The notes under the pieces are model-generated. The model was given only the letters and a program-made list of their open reading frames with translations, did not search any database and was not told where the DNA came from. The translations under genes and the position numbers were made by a program. This document shows, piece by piece, positions 16,918-25,036 of a stretch of 49,619 nt of DNA (its first letter is position 1; the number at the start of each line of letters is the position of its first letter). The stretch lies in NCBI GenBank assembly GCA_024508935.1, contig JANINW010000036.1, positions 117,482 to 167,100 of the forward strand, read 5' to 3'. Source of the stretch: Flavipsychrobacter sp. (lineage in GTDB: Bacteria > Bacteroidota > Bacteroidia > Chitinophagales > Chitinophagaceae).

Positions 16918-17856
16918 CTACCTTGCTACTACTATCTTTTTATGAGTCACAACTTCACCGGCTTCTACAAACTCTAACAGGTAAATACCTTCATGTACCA
17001 ATGAAAGATCTATTGCTGTGTTTTGCTTTGCAGGATCAATTTGTAGTGATTGTACAATTCTTCCTTGCAGATCTATTATTCTCAACTGCTCAATATTACC
17101 ACCGGGATGCTCAACATACAATTTGTCTTGTACAGGATTAGGGTAAATACTTAAGGTATGAGATTGTATGCCCGATACATGCTCTACTATGTTTTTTGCA
17201 CAGTCATCAGGCACTAGTTTCACAGAAAGTGATGCATCGTGGTAGCAGCGTAACGCACCGGGGTATTGAACATTATCAGACAAAGGATATACACAGGTGT
17301 TGCAGAATGGTAACAGGCCTCTCTTCAATGAACCTATTCTTTGTGCATATGCCCCATCCCATGAGAATGTTGCTTTACCTGGAACATTTAAAGATGTTGT
17401 ATATACTGTTTTTAATATTGTGGTATCGTATTGCACCATCCTTACAGAATCTACAACAAACGTGAAGCTGCTATCGGTAACAGATTGTGAATATGCCCCA
17501 GGATAAGACGGCAATGTTACGGTGTCACCGTCATGGACGTTAAAAACGTATAGGGGTGTAAATTTTTTAAAGAATTCATTGTACACAAATACCGTATCGG
17601 CATTGTTATAAATAAAAACATTATTCAGGGAATGTACGCGCAATCCTAATGCATACCATTTCCAGTCAGTAACGGCAACCTGGCTAATATTTCTGCAGGA
17701 GATGTTATTTACAATTGTGTCTTTTGCAGAAACCTCATGAAAAATGCCATATTGCATATTATGATACCACTCTGCACCTACAGGTGCAAATTCCTGCGCT
17801 CTAACAAAACCAACTGATAATATGAAAAGTAGAGAAAGTAAAAATTTCCGGATCAT
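16918..17856 (-). CDS. Secreted protein with T9SS type A sorting domain
   Basis: This 312-residue protein has a signal peptide (MIRKFLLSLLFILSVGFVRAQ). The body (about 22-230) has no recognisable catalytic motif; it is beta-rich with EWYHNMQYG near the start. The last about 78 residues form a type IX sorting domain, with LSIYPNPVQDKLYVEH, the LQGRIVQS strand and the ending THKKIVVAR. It should be exported by Sec and then T9SS and either released or anchored. It is monocistronic. Confidence 0.85.
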   Translation of the reverse strand: MIRKFLLSLLFILSVGFVRAQEFAPVGAEWYHNMQYGIFHEVSAKDTIVNNISCRNISQVAVTDWKWYALGLRVHSLNNVFIYNNADTVFVYNEFFKKFTPLYVFNVHDGDTVTLPSYPGAYSQSVTDSSFTFVVDSVRMVQYDTTILKTVYTTSLNVPGKATFSWDGAYAQRIGSLKRGLLPFCNTCVYPLSDNVQYPGALRCYHDASLSVKLVPDDCAKNIVEHVSGIQSHTLSIYPNPVQDKLYVEHPGGNIEQLRIIDLQGRIVQSLQIDPAKQNTAIDLSLVHEGIYLLEFVEAGEVVTHKKIVVAR

Positions 17857-17946
17857 AGGCTTAGCGTTTACATAAATATAAACATTTTTTTCAATGCAAT
17901 TCTAAGAGTTTTAAAACTCCAATACTTAACATTTAGACAAGCGCAT

Positions 17947-17978
17947 AAAAAAGGGGCACAGTATCGCCCACTGTGCCC
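17947..17978 (-). terminator. Terminator of the Lmo0937-like gene
   Basis: GGGCACAGT (17954-17962) pairs with ACTGTGCCC (17970-17978). On the minus strand the stem is followed by CTTTTTT, 26 bases past the stop codon at 18005. Confidence 0.85.
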
Positions 17979-18004
17979 GCTTCCATCTTACTTACAAAAA
18001 AAGT

Positions 18005-18160
18005 TTAGTCAACCGAACCGCGGCGTATAAGGCCCAGCAGCAAGGAAATGATGGCTATTACCAATAATATATGGATGATACCGCCTGCATTATACATGAA
18101 GAAGCCCAATACCCATCCTATAACCAGTATTACTGCGATGATATACAATAGTGATCTCAT
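18005..18160 (-). CDS. Lmo0937-like 51-residue membrane protein
   Basis: From the ATG at 18160 the product is MRSLLYIIAVILVIGWVLGF followed by a short loop, a second hydrophobic helix and RRGSVD. This two-helix pattern (an IGWVLGFF-type first helix, then GGIIHILLVIAIISLL) matches the small Lmo0937-type membrane proteins common in Bacteroidota. The longer open frame up to 18241 is less likely because its N-terminal part is unlike the family. Function unknown; related genes are often associated with stress responses. It has its own terminator. Confidence 0.75.
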   Translation of the reverse strand: MRSLLYIIAVILVIGWVLGFFMYNAGGIIHILLVIAIISLLLGLIRRGSVD

Positions 18161-18278
18161 AACGATAGTCTTTTTTGATTCATGAAACAGACTTAAAATA
18201 CCGTGCCATGACAAAAACACACTTGCCAGCACATAACCCATTGAATTTTATTATTTTTAACACTACAAACTATACTAT

Positions 18279-18401
18279 ATGAAAATCATGTTCAGAACAA
18301 TAGTGGCGTTGGTACTTATCAGTTTAGTTGTAGAAAGCTGCCATAGACCTCCTATAAGCACTGGCCACAAAAGCTACAGGCACAGCCGCAAAAACCGGTA
18401 G
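18279..18401 (+). CDS. Tiny putative lipoprotein (40 residues)
   Basis: An ATG at 18279 opens a 40-residue frame: basic start MKIMFR, a hydrophobic stretch TIVALVLISLVV, then ESC (C21) as a lipobox-like end, and a basic H/R/K/S-rich tail HKSYRHSRKNR to TAG at 18399-18401. Similar very short lipoproteins are frequent in Bacteroidota. It is divergent from the Lmo0937-like gene. Support is limited to the signal-like composition, so it could be spurious. Confidence 0.5.
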   Translation: MKIMFRTIVALVLISLVVESCHRPPISTGHKSYRHSRKNR

Positions 18402-18457
18402 GGTTTTAAATACGCGGTTATGTTATTATATTAGCTATACCAACACACTTCCACCGT

Positions 18458-19246
18458 ATGAAACTTAAACCGTTTCTCACCCTTATCATGCTTATAATAG
18501 CAGCCACAACTTACGGCCAGTCTGGCTACCGCCACCCCTTGCAGGATTATTACTATAAAAAGAATATAGATAACCGCCGTATCTGGCAGCGTATATCGTT
18601 GAGTGTAGGCAAGCATTATATCCCAGGAAAGATCGACCTGCATTATATAGGCATACCTGATTCGCAGTTTTACGATACTACCCTTACACGCAGCATAAAA
18701 TCTAAAAGATCTTATATAGTACATGTCGGTACGTATTTCCCTATTGCCATCGTATCAGACCAAAGCATGCTGGTTTTTAATGTAGAACTAATGGCCAGTA
18801 CTACAACCATAGCTTACGATACGGTCATGTTCGCAGATTCCGGCAAATTCATGCACCCCTTTGAAACCTACCGGGTAGGCATACCTTTAAGCCTGGAATA
18901 TCGCTTAGGCGGTGATGTGACCCTGAACAAACGAAACAAAAGTATGTTCTCTGTGGGCGTAGGTATTATGCCCAGTCTTAATAATTCAGATGATTATGGG
19001 CACAGGCCGCCATATAAGATACTTCCATTTGTAAAAGCTGAACTAGGCTTTTTTGCACTGGTAGCTGTGAAGGTGCGTGCCATAGGTTATTTCGGTAATA
19101 CGGATTATGTCTATTCGGAACTGTATAATGTAGCCCAGGGAGGCAGGGGCGATTATCTTAAAGCCGAGGGCCGTGGCAGCAATGGCTTCAATCTTTCCGT
19201 TGTGGTAATGCCATTCTCCTTTAAATGGAACACCTATAGCTGGTAA
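18458..19246 (+). CDS. Predicted exported beta-barrel-like protein, unknown function
   Basis: This 262-residue protein has a signal peptide (MKLKPFLTLIMLIIAATTYGQ). The body has alternating hydrophobic/aromatic strands such as YRVGIPLSLEYRLGG, MFSVGVGIMPSL and FVKAELGFFALVAVKVRAIGYFG, and ends VVVMPFSFKWNTYSW with a terminal aromatic residue. This fits an outer-membrane barrel. I do not recognise a named family. The next gene (MCE protein) starts 36 bases downstream on the same strand. Confidence 0.6.
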   Translation: MKLKPFLTLIMLIIAATTYGQSGYRHPLQDYYYKKNIDNRRIWQRISLSVGKHYIPGKIDLHYIGIPDSQFYDTTLTRSIKSKRSYIVHVGTYFPIAIVSDQSMLVFNVELMASTTTIAYDTVMFADSGKFMHPFETYRVGIPLSLEYRLGGDVTLNKRNKSMFSVGVGIMPSLNNSDDYGHRPPYKILPFVKAELGFFALVAVKVRAIGYFGNTDYVYSELYNVAQGGRGDYLKAEGRGSNGFNLSVVVMPFSFKWNTYSW

Positions 19247-19266
19247 GGGCTGATGGCATTATTTAT

Positions 19267-19274
19267 TACCTTTA
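19267..19274 (+). promoter_or_regulatory. Possible -7 element of the MCE gene
   Basis: TACCTTTA differs from TAnnTTTG at the last base and lies 7 bases before the ATG at 19282, the same geometry as at ccmB. Confidence 0.35.
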
Positions 19275-19281
19275 CCCACCA

Positions 19282-20202
19282 ATGGCCGAGGCAAAAAGGA
19301 ATTACGGAAACATCATAGCTATAACTATAGTGGTTATACTCGCTGCGGGGTATTATATACTGCGCAGCAACGGCATAATTATGAAAGAGCGTCATTTTTA
19401 CGCTTATTTCAATGATGTGAAAGGCTTGCAGGCTTCATCGGCCGTGCAGGTAAACGGCGTACGTGTGGGCAAAATCGCCGATATAACACTCAGCAGCAAA
19501 CAATATATAAAACTCGTCCTCACCGTAAATGATGATGTAAAACTACCGCAAGGCACCAGGGCCGAATTAAGCTCTGCTGGACTTACAGGCGATAAAATTA
19601 TTAACCTCATTCCGGGTAATGGGCCGGGGTTGTTAGCAGATGAAACCACCCTACCCACAGGGCTGGACACCAGCGTAATGCCGGTTTCGGTACAGGTGAC
19701 GCCTTATATAGAAACCTTTAAATCTATACTCAACGCATCAGACATAACACTGAATGGTATCAACGAACTGATACGTACCGGCACTTTAACATCTTTTACT
19801 AATGCATTGATCTCCCTGGAAACAGATACACGCAGCTATGCAAAATTGGCTGCAGGCGTCAATAAAAAAAGTGATGAAATAGTGCATACTATTGACGACT
19901 TCAGCCATTCAACTGCAAAGCTGGCAGCAAAAAACAAAGACATCCGAAATACGATAACCAATGCAGACTCGTCAACTACACGCCTGGCAGCAAAACCGCT
20001 TCGGCAGAACGTAGAAAGTATACAGGCTTCGCTGCAGACCATTCGCAAATCGTTGAAAGACATCAATGACAACAACAAATTGCTGAATGATAAGAAAGCA
20101 TATAATGATGCAAATGCCAGCCTTCAGCAAACGACAAACAACATGCAAAGCACCATGGAACATCCTAAAGGGTTTCGCATCATAGGGAAAAGTAAAAAAT
20201 AG
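19282..20202 (+). CDS. MlaD family protein (MCE domain)
   Basis: This 306-residue protein has one N-terminal membrane helix (about 10-27) and an MCE domain (about 37-115) with YFNDVKGLQASSAVQVNGVRVGKI and the LPQGTRAELSSAGLTGDKIINL segment. A long helical C-terminal part (about 140-290) is probably coiled coil. MCE proteins form hexameric rings in the periplasm that carry phospholipids between membranes, normally with an MlaE permease and MlaF ATPase. Neither lies next to this gene, so it may pair with a complex encoded elsewhere. Confidence 0.87.
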   Translation: MAEAKRNYGNIIAITIVVILAAGYYILRSNGIIMKERHFYAYFNDVKGLQASSAVQVNGVRVGKIADITLSSKQYIKLVLTVNDDVKLPQGTRAELSSAGLTGDKIINLIPGNGPGLLADETTLPTGLDTSVMPVSVQVTPYIETFKSILNASDITLNGINELIRTGTLTSFTNALISLETDTRSYAKLAAGVNKKSDEIVHTIDDFSHSTAKLAAKNKDIRNTITNADSSTTRLAAKPLRQNVESIQASLQTIRKSLKDINDNNKLLNDKKAYNDANASLQQTTNNMQSTMEHPKGFRIIGKSKK

Positions 20203-20220
20203 GATTTCTATTCTGCTCCA

Positions 20221-20724
20221 ATGAAAAACTTCCTTCTTATACTGTTACTAATTGCTGGCGGTATGAATGCCGCAGCACAAGCTACAGCTGAAAAACCCCA
20301 TATATATAACTTGCAGGCGGATGCTGCAGAAGACATAAAAACCGCAGTAAAACAAGCAGCGAAAGAACATAAACATGTATTTGTGCAGGTAGGCGGTAAC
20401 TGGTGCATCTGGTGTGTACGGTTTCACAACCTGGTGCATAGCGATACGATGCTTACCCGCATTATGAACGAGAACTACGTGGTAGTACATGTAAATTACA
20501 GCCCGGAAAACAAGAATGAAAAAGTACTGGCGCAGTTAGAGTACCCGCAACGGTTCGGTTATCCTGTGTTTGTAATACTGGATGCAAAAGGTAAACGCAT
20601 TCATACTCAAAACTCGGGTTACCTGGAAGAAGACAAAGGCCACAGTGCTAAAAAAGTGGCAGAATTTCTAACACACTGGTCGCCGGCAGCAGTAGACCCT
20701 AAAAATTATACAGAACAGAAATAA
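20221..20724 (+). CDS. Exported thioredoxin-fold protein (CIWC)
   Basis: This 167-residue protein has a signal peptide ending AAAQ (20) and a thioredoxin-like domain with the active site NWCIWC (C62, C65) and a cis-proline at GYPVF (P115). The CxxC preceded by GGNW and the HSDTMLTRIMNENYVVVHVNY block resemble DsbD-gamma-like and thioredoxin_7-type periplasmic proteins. It is likely a disulfide reductant or isomerase in the periplasm. It starts 18 bases after the MCE gene and may be co-transcribed. Confidence 0.8.
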   Translation: MKNFLLILLLIAGGMNAAAQATAEKPHIYNLQADAAEDIKTAVKQAAKEHKHVFVQVGGNWCIWCVRFHNLVHSDTMLTRIMNENYVVVHVNYSPENKNEKVLAQLEYPQRFGYPVFVILDAKGKRIHTQNSGYLEEDKGHSAKKVAEFLTHWSPAAVDPKNYTEQK

Positions 20725-20726
20725 GG

Positions 20727-21401
20727 CTATTTGATTAAATACATCAACTTCAGCGTAAAGAAATTATTAAACTGTCCCGCTCCTCCTGCAAACATATAAG
20801 GGGGTATATTATTTACATCGCGTATACTGCCTAAAGAAAACTGGTAACGCCCTTCCAGGAAGATACCACTGCCAAACTGCACACCACCACCCAAAAGCAG
20901 GTTATAATCTCGCTTGCGAAAATCAGTACCGGGCACATTTTTATAATAGTACTGGGCAGTTATGATTTCCTCATTCGATTTTATCAACTGTGCATACGCT
21001 CCTCCCAGCCCTATACGCCAACGGTCGTTCACTACATATTGTAGCATTACCGGCACTTCTACATAGTTCAGGTCCAGGAAGTATTTATCTATGGTAGTGC
21101 CGGTATAGGTAGATTCTGTCTGGTTCACACCCCTGCTGCCTTTTTGAGTATACAGCAATTCTACGCTGGCCAATATTTTGGGCAGTATACGTGCACAAAC
21201 AATACCTCCGGCATTCAAACCTACTTTATGATAACCGCCATAACCATCGCCCTGCACGGTAGAAAAATTAGCACCTAATACGGCGCCGCCATAAAACGTG
21301 CGTTCCTCATCGGCCGTAAAAAAACCGGTACTTTGTGCACAGCTGTGCAGCGGTACCCAAAATACCAATGCTATCATCCAAAACCTTATCGCCTTTCGCA
21401 T
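20727..21401 (-). CDS. Outer-membrane beta-barrel protein, paralogue 1
   Basis: From the ATG at 21401 this is a 224-residue protein with a signal-like N-terminus ending HSCAQ. An upstream in-frame GTG at 21416 is less likely. Shared blocks with two neighbouring genes are ERTFYGG, the QGDGYGGYHKVGLNAGGIV stretch, YTQKGSRG, YVEVPVML and the C-terminal LKLMYLIK. These fit the PorT-like barrel superfamily. It lies 22 bases downstream of paralogue 2 on the same strand, so the two are probably co-transcribed. Confidence 0.75.
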   Translation of the reverse strand: MRKAIRFWMIALVFWVPLHSCAQSTGFFTADEERTFYGGAVLGANFSTVQGDGYGGYHKVGLNAGGIVCARILPKILASVELLYTQKGSRGVNQTESTYTGTTIDKYFLDLNYVEVPVMLQYVVNDRWRIGLGGAYAQLIKSNEEIITAQYYYKNVPGTDFRKRDYNLLLGGGVQFGSGIFLEGRYQFSLGSIRDVNNIPPYMFAGGAGQFNNFFTLKLMYLIK

Positions 21402-21423
21402 GCGTAAAATTACCACTACTTAA

Positions 21424-22074
21424 TTATATCAGGTACATCAGCCGAAACACGATGGTATTATTATATTGCTCTTGCCTGCCAAAGCCCGCAGGCACCTTCT
21501 TTCTTACGGGCAACAACGAGTACTGAAAACGCGCATTTATGAATAGCCCTTTCCACAGGCGGAAATTGCCGCTTAGCACTAAATTGATATCCATCTTTTT
21601 GAAGGGATAATCTTTATCGGTAAATGTCTGTACCGGGTCCGTCACAAAACTTTCCTTTGCACTGATAAGCTGGGCATATGAAAAGCCGCCGCCAAAATGA
21701 TTTTTATGTTTATCAAAATAAAATAGCTGCACCGGCACTTCAGCATACCGCATATTAATACCATATTTCTTTATGCTTAGCCCCGGCGTAGCGCCACCCT
21801 TGGAAAGATTGCCTTTACTGCCTTTTTCAATATATAATATCTCCATACCGGCTCCTACGTCTTCGCCCAACATGGTATATACGCCTGCACCGGCTGTAAG
21901 GCCTTTTTTATAATAACCCTTGAAATTATCACCATCAACCTGGGTTAAGGTGGTACCTAAGAATACTGAGCCCAAAAACGTACGTTCTTTCTCAAGGTAA
22001 TAGTCTTGCGCCCATGCAGTACGACAAGATGTGCAAATAAACAGTAAACAAAGACATTTGAACCATGCAGGCAT
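21424..22074 (-). CDS. Outer-membrane beta-barrel protein, paralogue 2
   Basis: This 216-residue protein has a signal peptide ending TAWAQ. It shares ERTFLGS, TQVDGDNFKGYYKKGL, YIEKGSKG, YAEVPVQLFYF and the C-terminal RLMYLI with paralogue 1 at 20727 and paralogue 3 at 23234. Its C-terminal third (YPFKKMDINLVLSGNF and FGRQEQYNN) is especially close to paralogue 3. It ends with a hydrophobic strand as expected for barrel insertion by BAM. Ligand and role are unknown. Confidence 0.75.
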   Translation of the reverse strand: MPAWFKCLCLLFICTSCRTAWAQDYYLEKERTFLGSVFLGTTLTQVDGDNFKGYYKKGLTAGAGVYTMLGEDVGAGMEILYIEKGSKGNLSKGGATPGLSIKKYGINMRYAEVPVQLFYFDKHKNHFGGGFSYAQLISAKESFVTDPVQTFTDKDYPFKKMDINLVLSGNFRLWKGLFINARFQYSLLPVRKKVPAGFGRQEQYNNTIVFRLMYLI

Positions 22075-22137
22075 GTAATAGAAGTTTAGGTGTTAACGGC
22101 CGATACCACCAATAATTGTGCAATAAGATTGTAATAT

Positions 22138-22554
22138 TTAATACTTGCGGCTTTCCAATATCTCGATCTTCGCCCGCATTTCATCTGGTATGGGTATTTT
22201 AGTTCCTTTCTTAAAATCGTACATCACTACCACATCGTGTGCTTCGGCAGCCACTTCGTTATCTGCATTCAGTATACGGTGATGCAATCCGAAACTGGTA
22301 GTCTTCATGAACTCAATACCTGATTCTATTACAATACTACCGGGATAAAACAACGGCTTGATAAAATTGCAGGATGTGCTTGCCAGCATAGGCCCCATTT
22401 GCATTTCGTTATGCAACTGGGTAAGCCCTATGGTTTCCCAATAATTTACCCGGGCAGCCTGGGCATATTTAAAATAAGACACATTATTTATATGGCCGAA
22501 GAGGTCCATCTCACTCCAGTCAAGGCGCAGGGGAAGCTTTACAGGAAAATTCAT
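22138..22554 (-). CDS. Acyl-CoA thioesterase (4HBT hotdog fold)
   Basis: This 138-residue cytosolic protein has the hotdog-fold signature of the 4-hydroxybenzoyl-CoA thioesterase/YbgC group: LDWSEMDLFGHINNVSYFKY (11-30), with D17 as the likely catalytic acid and GHINN after it. It would hydrolyse acyl-CoA esters; chain length cannot be read. It lies upstream of the paralogue 2 barrel gene on the same strand with a 63-base gap. Confidence 0.85.
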   Translation of the reverse strand: MNFPVKLPLRLDWSEMDLFGHINNVSYFKYAQAARVNYWETIGLTQLHNEMQMGPMLASTSCNFIKPLFYPGSIVIESGIEFMKTTSFGLHHRILNADNEVAAEAHDVVVMYDFKKGTKIPIPDEMRAKIEILESRKY

Positions 22555-22743
22555 AAGGGAAATTTACGATTTCCGAATGAAACAGTGACATAAGGCTGTC
22601 ATTACCCGGTTTTAGGTTTGCAATATAACCACTACAACATGAGTAAAAATTTCACCGTCATTCTGTGCTCTCTGCTATTTCGCTGCTTCATTAAGTTTAT
22701 TACAACTTCCTGCACGGTCTTGATACGGATCAACAACTTATAA

Positions 22744-22751
22744 TATATTTG
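22744..22751 (+). promoter_or_regulatory. -7 element of the DUF1569 gene
   Basis: TATATTTG matches TAnnTTTG, with CTTG 21 bases upstream (22719-22722) as a near -33 match, and lies 19 bases before the ATG at 22771. The rest of the 216-base gap (22555-22770) shows no supported gene. Confidence 0.5.
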
Positions 22752-22770
22752 ACACTATATTTTATATAGT

Positions 22771-23226
22771 ATGCCGATAAAGAACTTATACGATAGCGAC
22801 ACATTGAATCATTTTTTAAACAGGGTAAACAAACTGACCCCGGATACGCAACGCCTGTGGGGTAAGATGAATGTATCGCAAATGATGGCACACTGTACTG
22901 CAGCTATTGAAATGCAAATGGGCAAGCCTTCTGCAAATGTAGGTACGTTAGGAAGGATAATAGGGCGGCTGGTGAAAGGCAAGGTGGTGTCTGAAAAACC
23001 TTTTGACAAAGGGTTGCCAACAAGCCAGGACCTCCTGACAACTACAGACAAAGAATTTAACGCAGAGAAGGAAAGGCTAGTAGCCACAATAACAAAGCTG
23101 TGCAGGTCAAACCCATCTGTTTTTGAGAACAGGAAACATCCCTTCTTTGGCAAAATGACGCCACATGAATGGAATATGCTTGCCAGCAAACACCTGGACC
23201 ACCACCTGCAGCAATTTGGCGTGTAG
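22771..23226 (+). CDS. DUF1569 (DinB-like four-helix) protein
   Basis: This 151-residue cytosolic protein has the DUF1569 layout: NRVNKLTPDTQRLWGKMNVSQMMAHC near residues 18-43, GRLVKGKVV, and a C-terminal HPFFGKMTPHEWNMLASKHLDHHLQQF. The conserved histidines (in MMAHC, PHEW and LDHHL) could bind a metal, as in the related DinB superfamily. The substrate is unknown; members are often linked to thiol transfer or detoxification. It converges with paralogue 3 with 7 bases between the stops. Confidence 0.78.
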   Translation: MPIKNLYDSDTLNHFLNRVNKLTPDTQRLWGKMNVSQMMAHCTAAIEMQMGKPSANVGTLGRIIGRLVKGKVVSEKPFDKGLPTSQDLLTTTDKEFNAEKERLVATITKLCRSNPSVFENRKHPFFGKMTPHEWNMLASKHLDHHLQQFGV

Positions 23227-23233
23227 TGCAGCT

Positions 23234-23905
23234 TTAGAACAAATACATCAGGCGCAGGGTGTACATATTATTGTACTGCTCTGCCCTGCCAAATTCGGGG
23301 TAAATATTCTTGCGTATAGCAAACAGTGAATACTGGAAACGAAAATTGAGGAAAAACCCCGCATATAGATGCAGGTTACCCCCTACTATAAAATTCACAT
23401 CCATCTTCTTAAATGGATAATCATCCAGGTTCACTGCAGTATTAAAAGGCGGGTCGGTTGTAACATTTTCCTTAAAACTGATCAGCTGGGAATAAGAGAA
23501 TCCTGCACCAAAATTACTTTTACGCCTGTCAAAATAATTGAGCATAACCGGTACTTCGGCGTAATTGAGGTTTATATCGTACTTAAGAATATTATATATT
23601 TTATTATTCGAAAGCTGGGTTTTATGCGCACGGCTGCCTTTTTGGGAATATAATATTTCAAGGCTGGCAGCCAGGTGATCGGCCAGGCTGGCATAAACGA
23701 TACCGCCTACATTCATGCCTACTTTATGGTAACCTGCAAAATTGTCGCCGTCTACCTGCGAGAAGTTGCCTCCGGCAATAAGTCCGCCATAGAAAGTATG
23801 AGGGTCTTCTTCATAATAATTGCTTTGGGCTAAGGAATGTTGTGAAAAACCTGTCAAAATAACTACGGCCAATATAAATGCGCTGAATTTTCTAATTTTA
23901 GCCAT
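23234..23905 (-). CDS. Outer-membrane beta-barrel protein, paralogue 3
   Basis: From the ATG at 23905 this is a 223-residue protein with signal peptide MAKIRKFSAFILAVVILTGF ending SLAQS. The longer open frame to 23995 would run into the divergent gene and lacks a signal. It shares HTFYGGLIAGGNFSQVDGD, YHKVGMNVGGIVY, YSQKGSRA, YAEVPVMLNYF and LRLMYLF with the two genes at 20727 and 21424. Only 19 bases separate its start from the divergent gene at 23925. Confidence 0.78.
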   Translation of the reverse strand: MAKIRKFSAFILAVVILTGFSQHSLAQSNYYEEDPHTFYGGLIAGGNFSQVDGDNFAGYHKVGMNVGGIVYASLADHLAASLEILYSQKGSRAHKTQLSNNKIYNILKYDINLNYAEVPVMLNYFDRRKSNFGAGFSYSQLISFKENVTTDPPFNTAVNLDDYPFKKMDVNFIVGGNLHLYAGFFLNFRFQYSLFAIRKNIYPEFGRAEQYNNMYTLRLMYLF

Positions 23906-23924
23906 CGAAACCGGGATTGCAAAA

Positions 23925-24236
23925 ATGAGCTTCAAATATACGCCAAACACGCTTAAAAAACTGGAACAGCTTTTCGAAGAAGCTAAATATATCATACGTT
24001 ATGAGAAAGGTAACTTCAATTCCGGGTACTGTGTACTTGAAGATAAGCGTGTTGCTGTCATCAATAAATTCCTGAGCATAGAAGGCCGTATCAATGCCCT
24101 GATAGAGATACTGCCCATGATAAATGTGAATGAAGAAGAACTGAGCGGCGAAATGCAAAAATGGTATAAGCAACTGCGCGACCAATCGGCTGAAAATGAT
24201 GAGCCTTCTTCTGTTCAAACCGAAATGGATATTTAA
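23925..24236 (+). CDS. Conserved small cytosolic protein, unknown function
   Basis: The ATG at 23925 gives a 103-residue protein (MSFKYTPNTLKKLEQLFEEA onward). It has no signal or membrane segment; it is mostly helical, with a central YCVLEDKRVAVINKFL segment and an acidic C-terminus. It looks like a small conserved Bacteroidota protein, but I cannot assign a function. It ends two bases before the GTG start of the metallo-beta-lactamase-fold gene, so the two are a tightly coupled operon. Confidence 0.72.
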   Translation: MSFKYTPNTLKKLEQLFEEAKYIIRYEKGNFNSGYCVLEDKRVAVINKFLSIEGRINALIEILPMINVNEEELSGEMQKWYKQLRDQSAENDEPSSVQTEMDI

Positions 24237-24238
24237 CG

Positions 24239-25003
24239 GTGAAAATCACATTTCTCGGTACCGGCACATCACAGGGCGTTCCTATCATTGGCTGCGACTG
24301 CAAAGTATGCACCTCAACAGATAAGCGCGATAACAGGCTGCGCGTTTCCGTATGGATAGAAACGCCGGAAGCCAGCATTGTCATAGACAGCGGTCCCGAT
24401 TTCCGCTACCAGATGCTGCGGGCCAATGTCCGTAAACTGGACGCTATTGTATTTACCCACGGCCATAAAGACCATGTAGCAGGGCTGGACGATGTGCGGG
24501 CTTATAATTTCCATGATGAAAGGCCAATGGAAATATATGCCAATGAGCACACCCAGGAAGTGCTGAAGCGGGAGTTTGAATATGTATTCAACAATAAATC
24601 TTACCCAGGCATACCGCAGCTGAACCTGCATACTATAGATGGTGATACGCCTTTTTCTATCAATGGACTCACTATCACCCCTATCCGGGTATTGCATTAT
24701 AAACTGGAAGTTTTAGGATTCCGCATTGGTGATTTTACTTATATAACCGATGCCAACTATATTGCCCCTGCCGAGCTTGAAAAAGCGAAAGGAAGCAAAG
24801 CTTTTGTACTTACGGCACTGCGTCACGAACAGCATATATCGCATTATACGCTGCAGGAAGCTATAGCCATAGCCAAAGAAGTAGGGGCAAAGAATAACTA
24901 TTTTACCCACATAAGTCACCAGATGGGGCTGCATGCAGAAGTGGAGAAAACACTGCCGGAAGGCATGCACCTGGCTTACGATGGCCTTAGCTTATATTTA
25001 TGA
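24239..25003 (+). CDS. MBL-fold metal-dependent hydrolase (PhnP-like)
   Basis: This 254-residue cytosolic enzyme begins with GTG: the family opening MKITFLGTGTSQGVP starts exactly there, so the start is secure. The metal-binding motif THGHKDH gives H74, H76, D78 and H79, followed by GLDDVRAYN. A cysteine pair in GCDCKVC (19-24) resembles the zinc-site insertion of PhnP, a phosphoribosyl cyclic phosphate phosphodiesterase. Downstream, TALRHEQHISH and FTHISHQMG supply further ligands. No phosphonate genes lie nearby, so the substrate is uncertain. Confidence 0.85.
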   Translation: MKITFLGTGTSQGVPIIGCDCKVCTSTDKRDNRLRVSVWIETPEASIVIDSGPDFRYQMLRANVRKLDAIVFTHGHKDHVAGLDDVRAYNFHDERPMEIYANEHTQEVLKREFEYVFNNKSYPGIPQLNLHTIDGDTPFSINGLTITPIRVLHYKLEVLGFRIGDFTYITDANYIAPAELEKAKGSKAFVLTALRHEQHISHYTLQEAIAIAKEVGAKNNYFTHISHQMGLHAEVEKTLPEGMHLAYDGLSLYL

Positions 25004-25036
25004 TTATTTTAGGGTGCACTTCCCTATCTTTATCGG

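Noticed and set aside
22639-22743. 34-residue frame with a hydrophobic start in the gap before the DUF1569 gene
   Set aside because: It has no clean signal or family resemblance, and overlaps the promoter element of the next gene.
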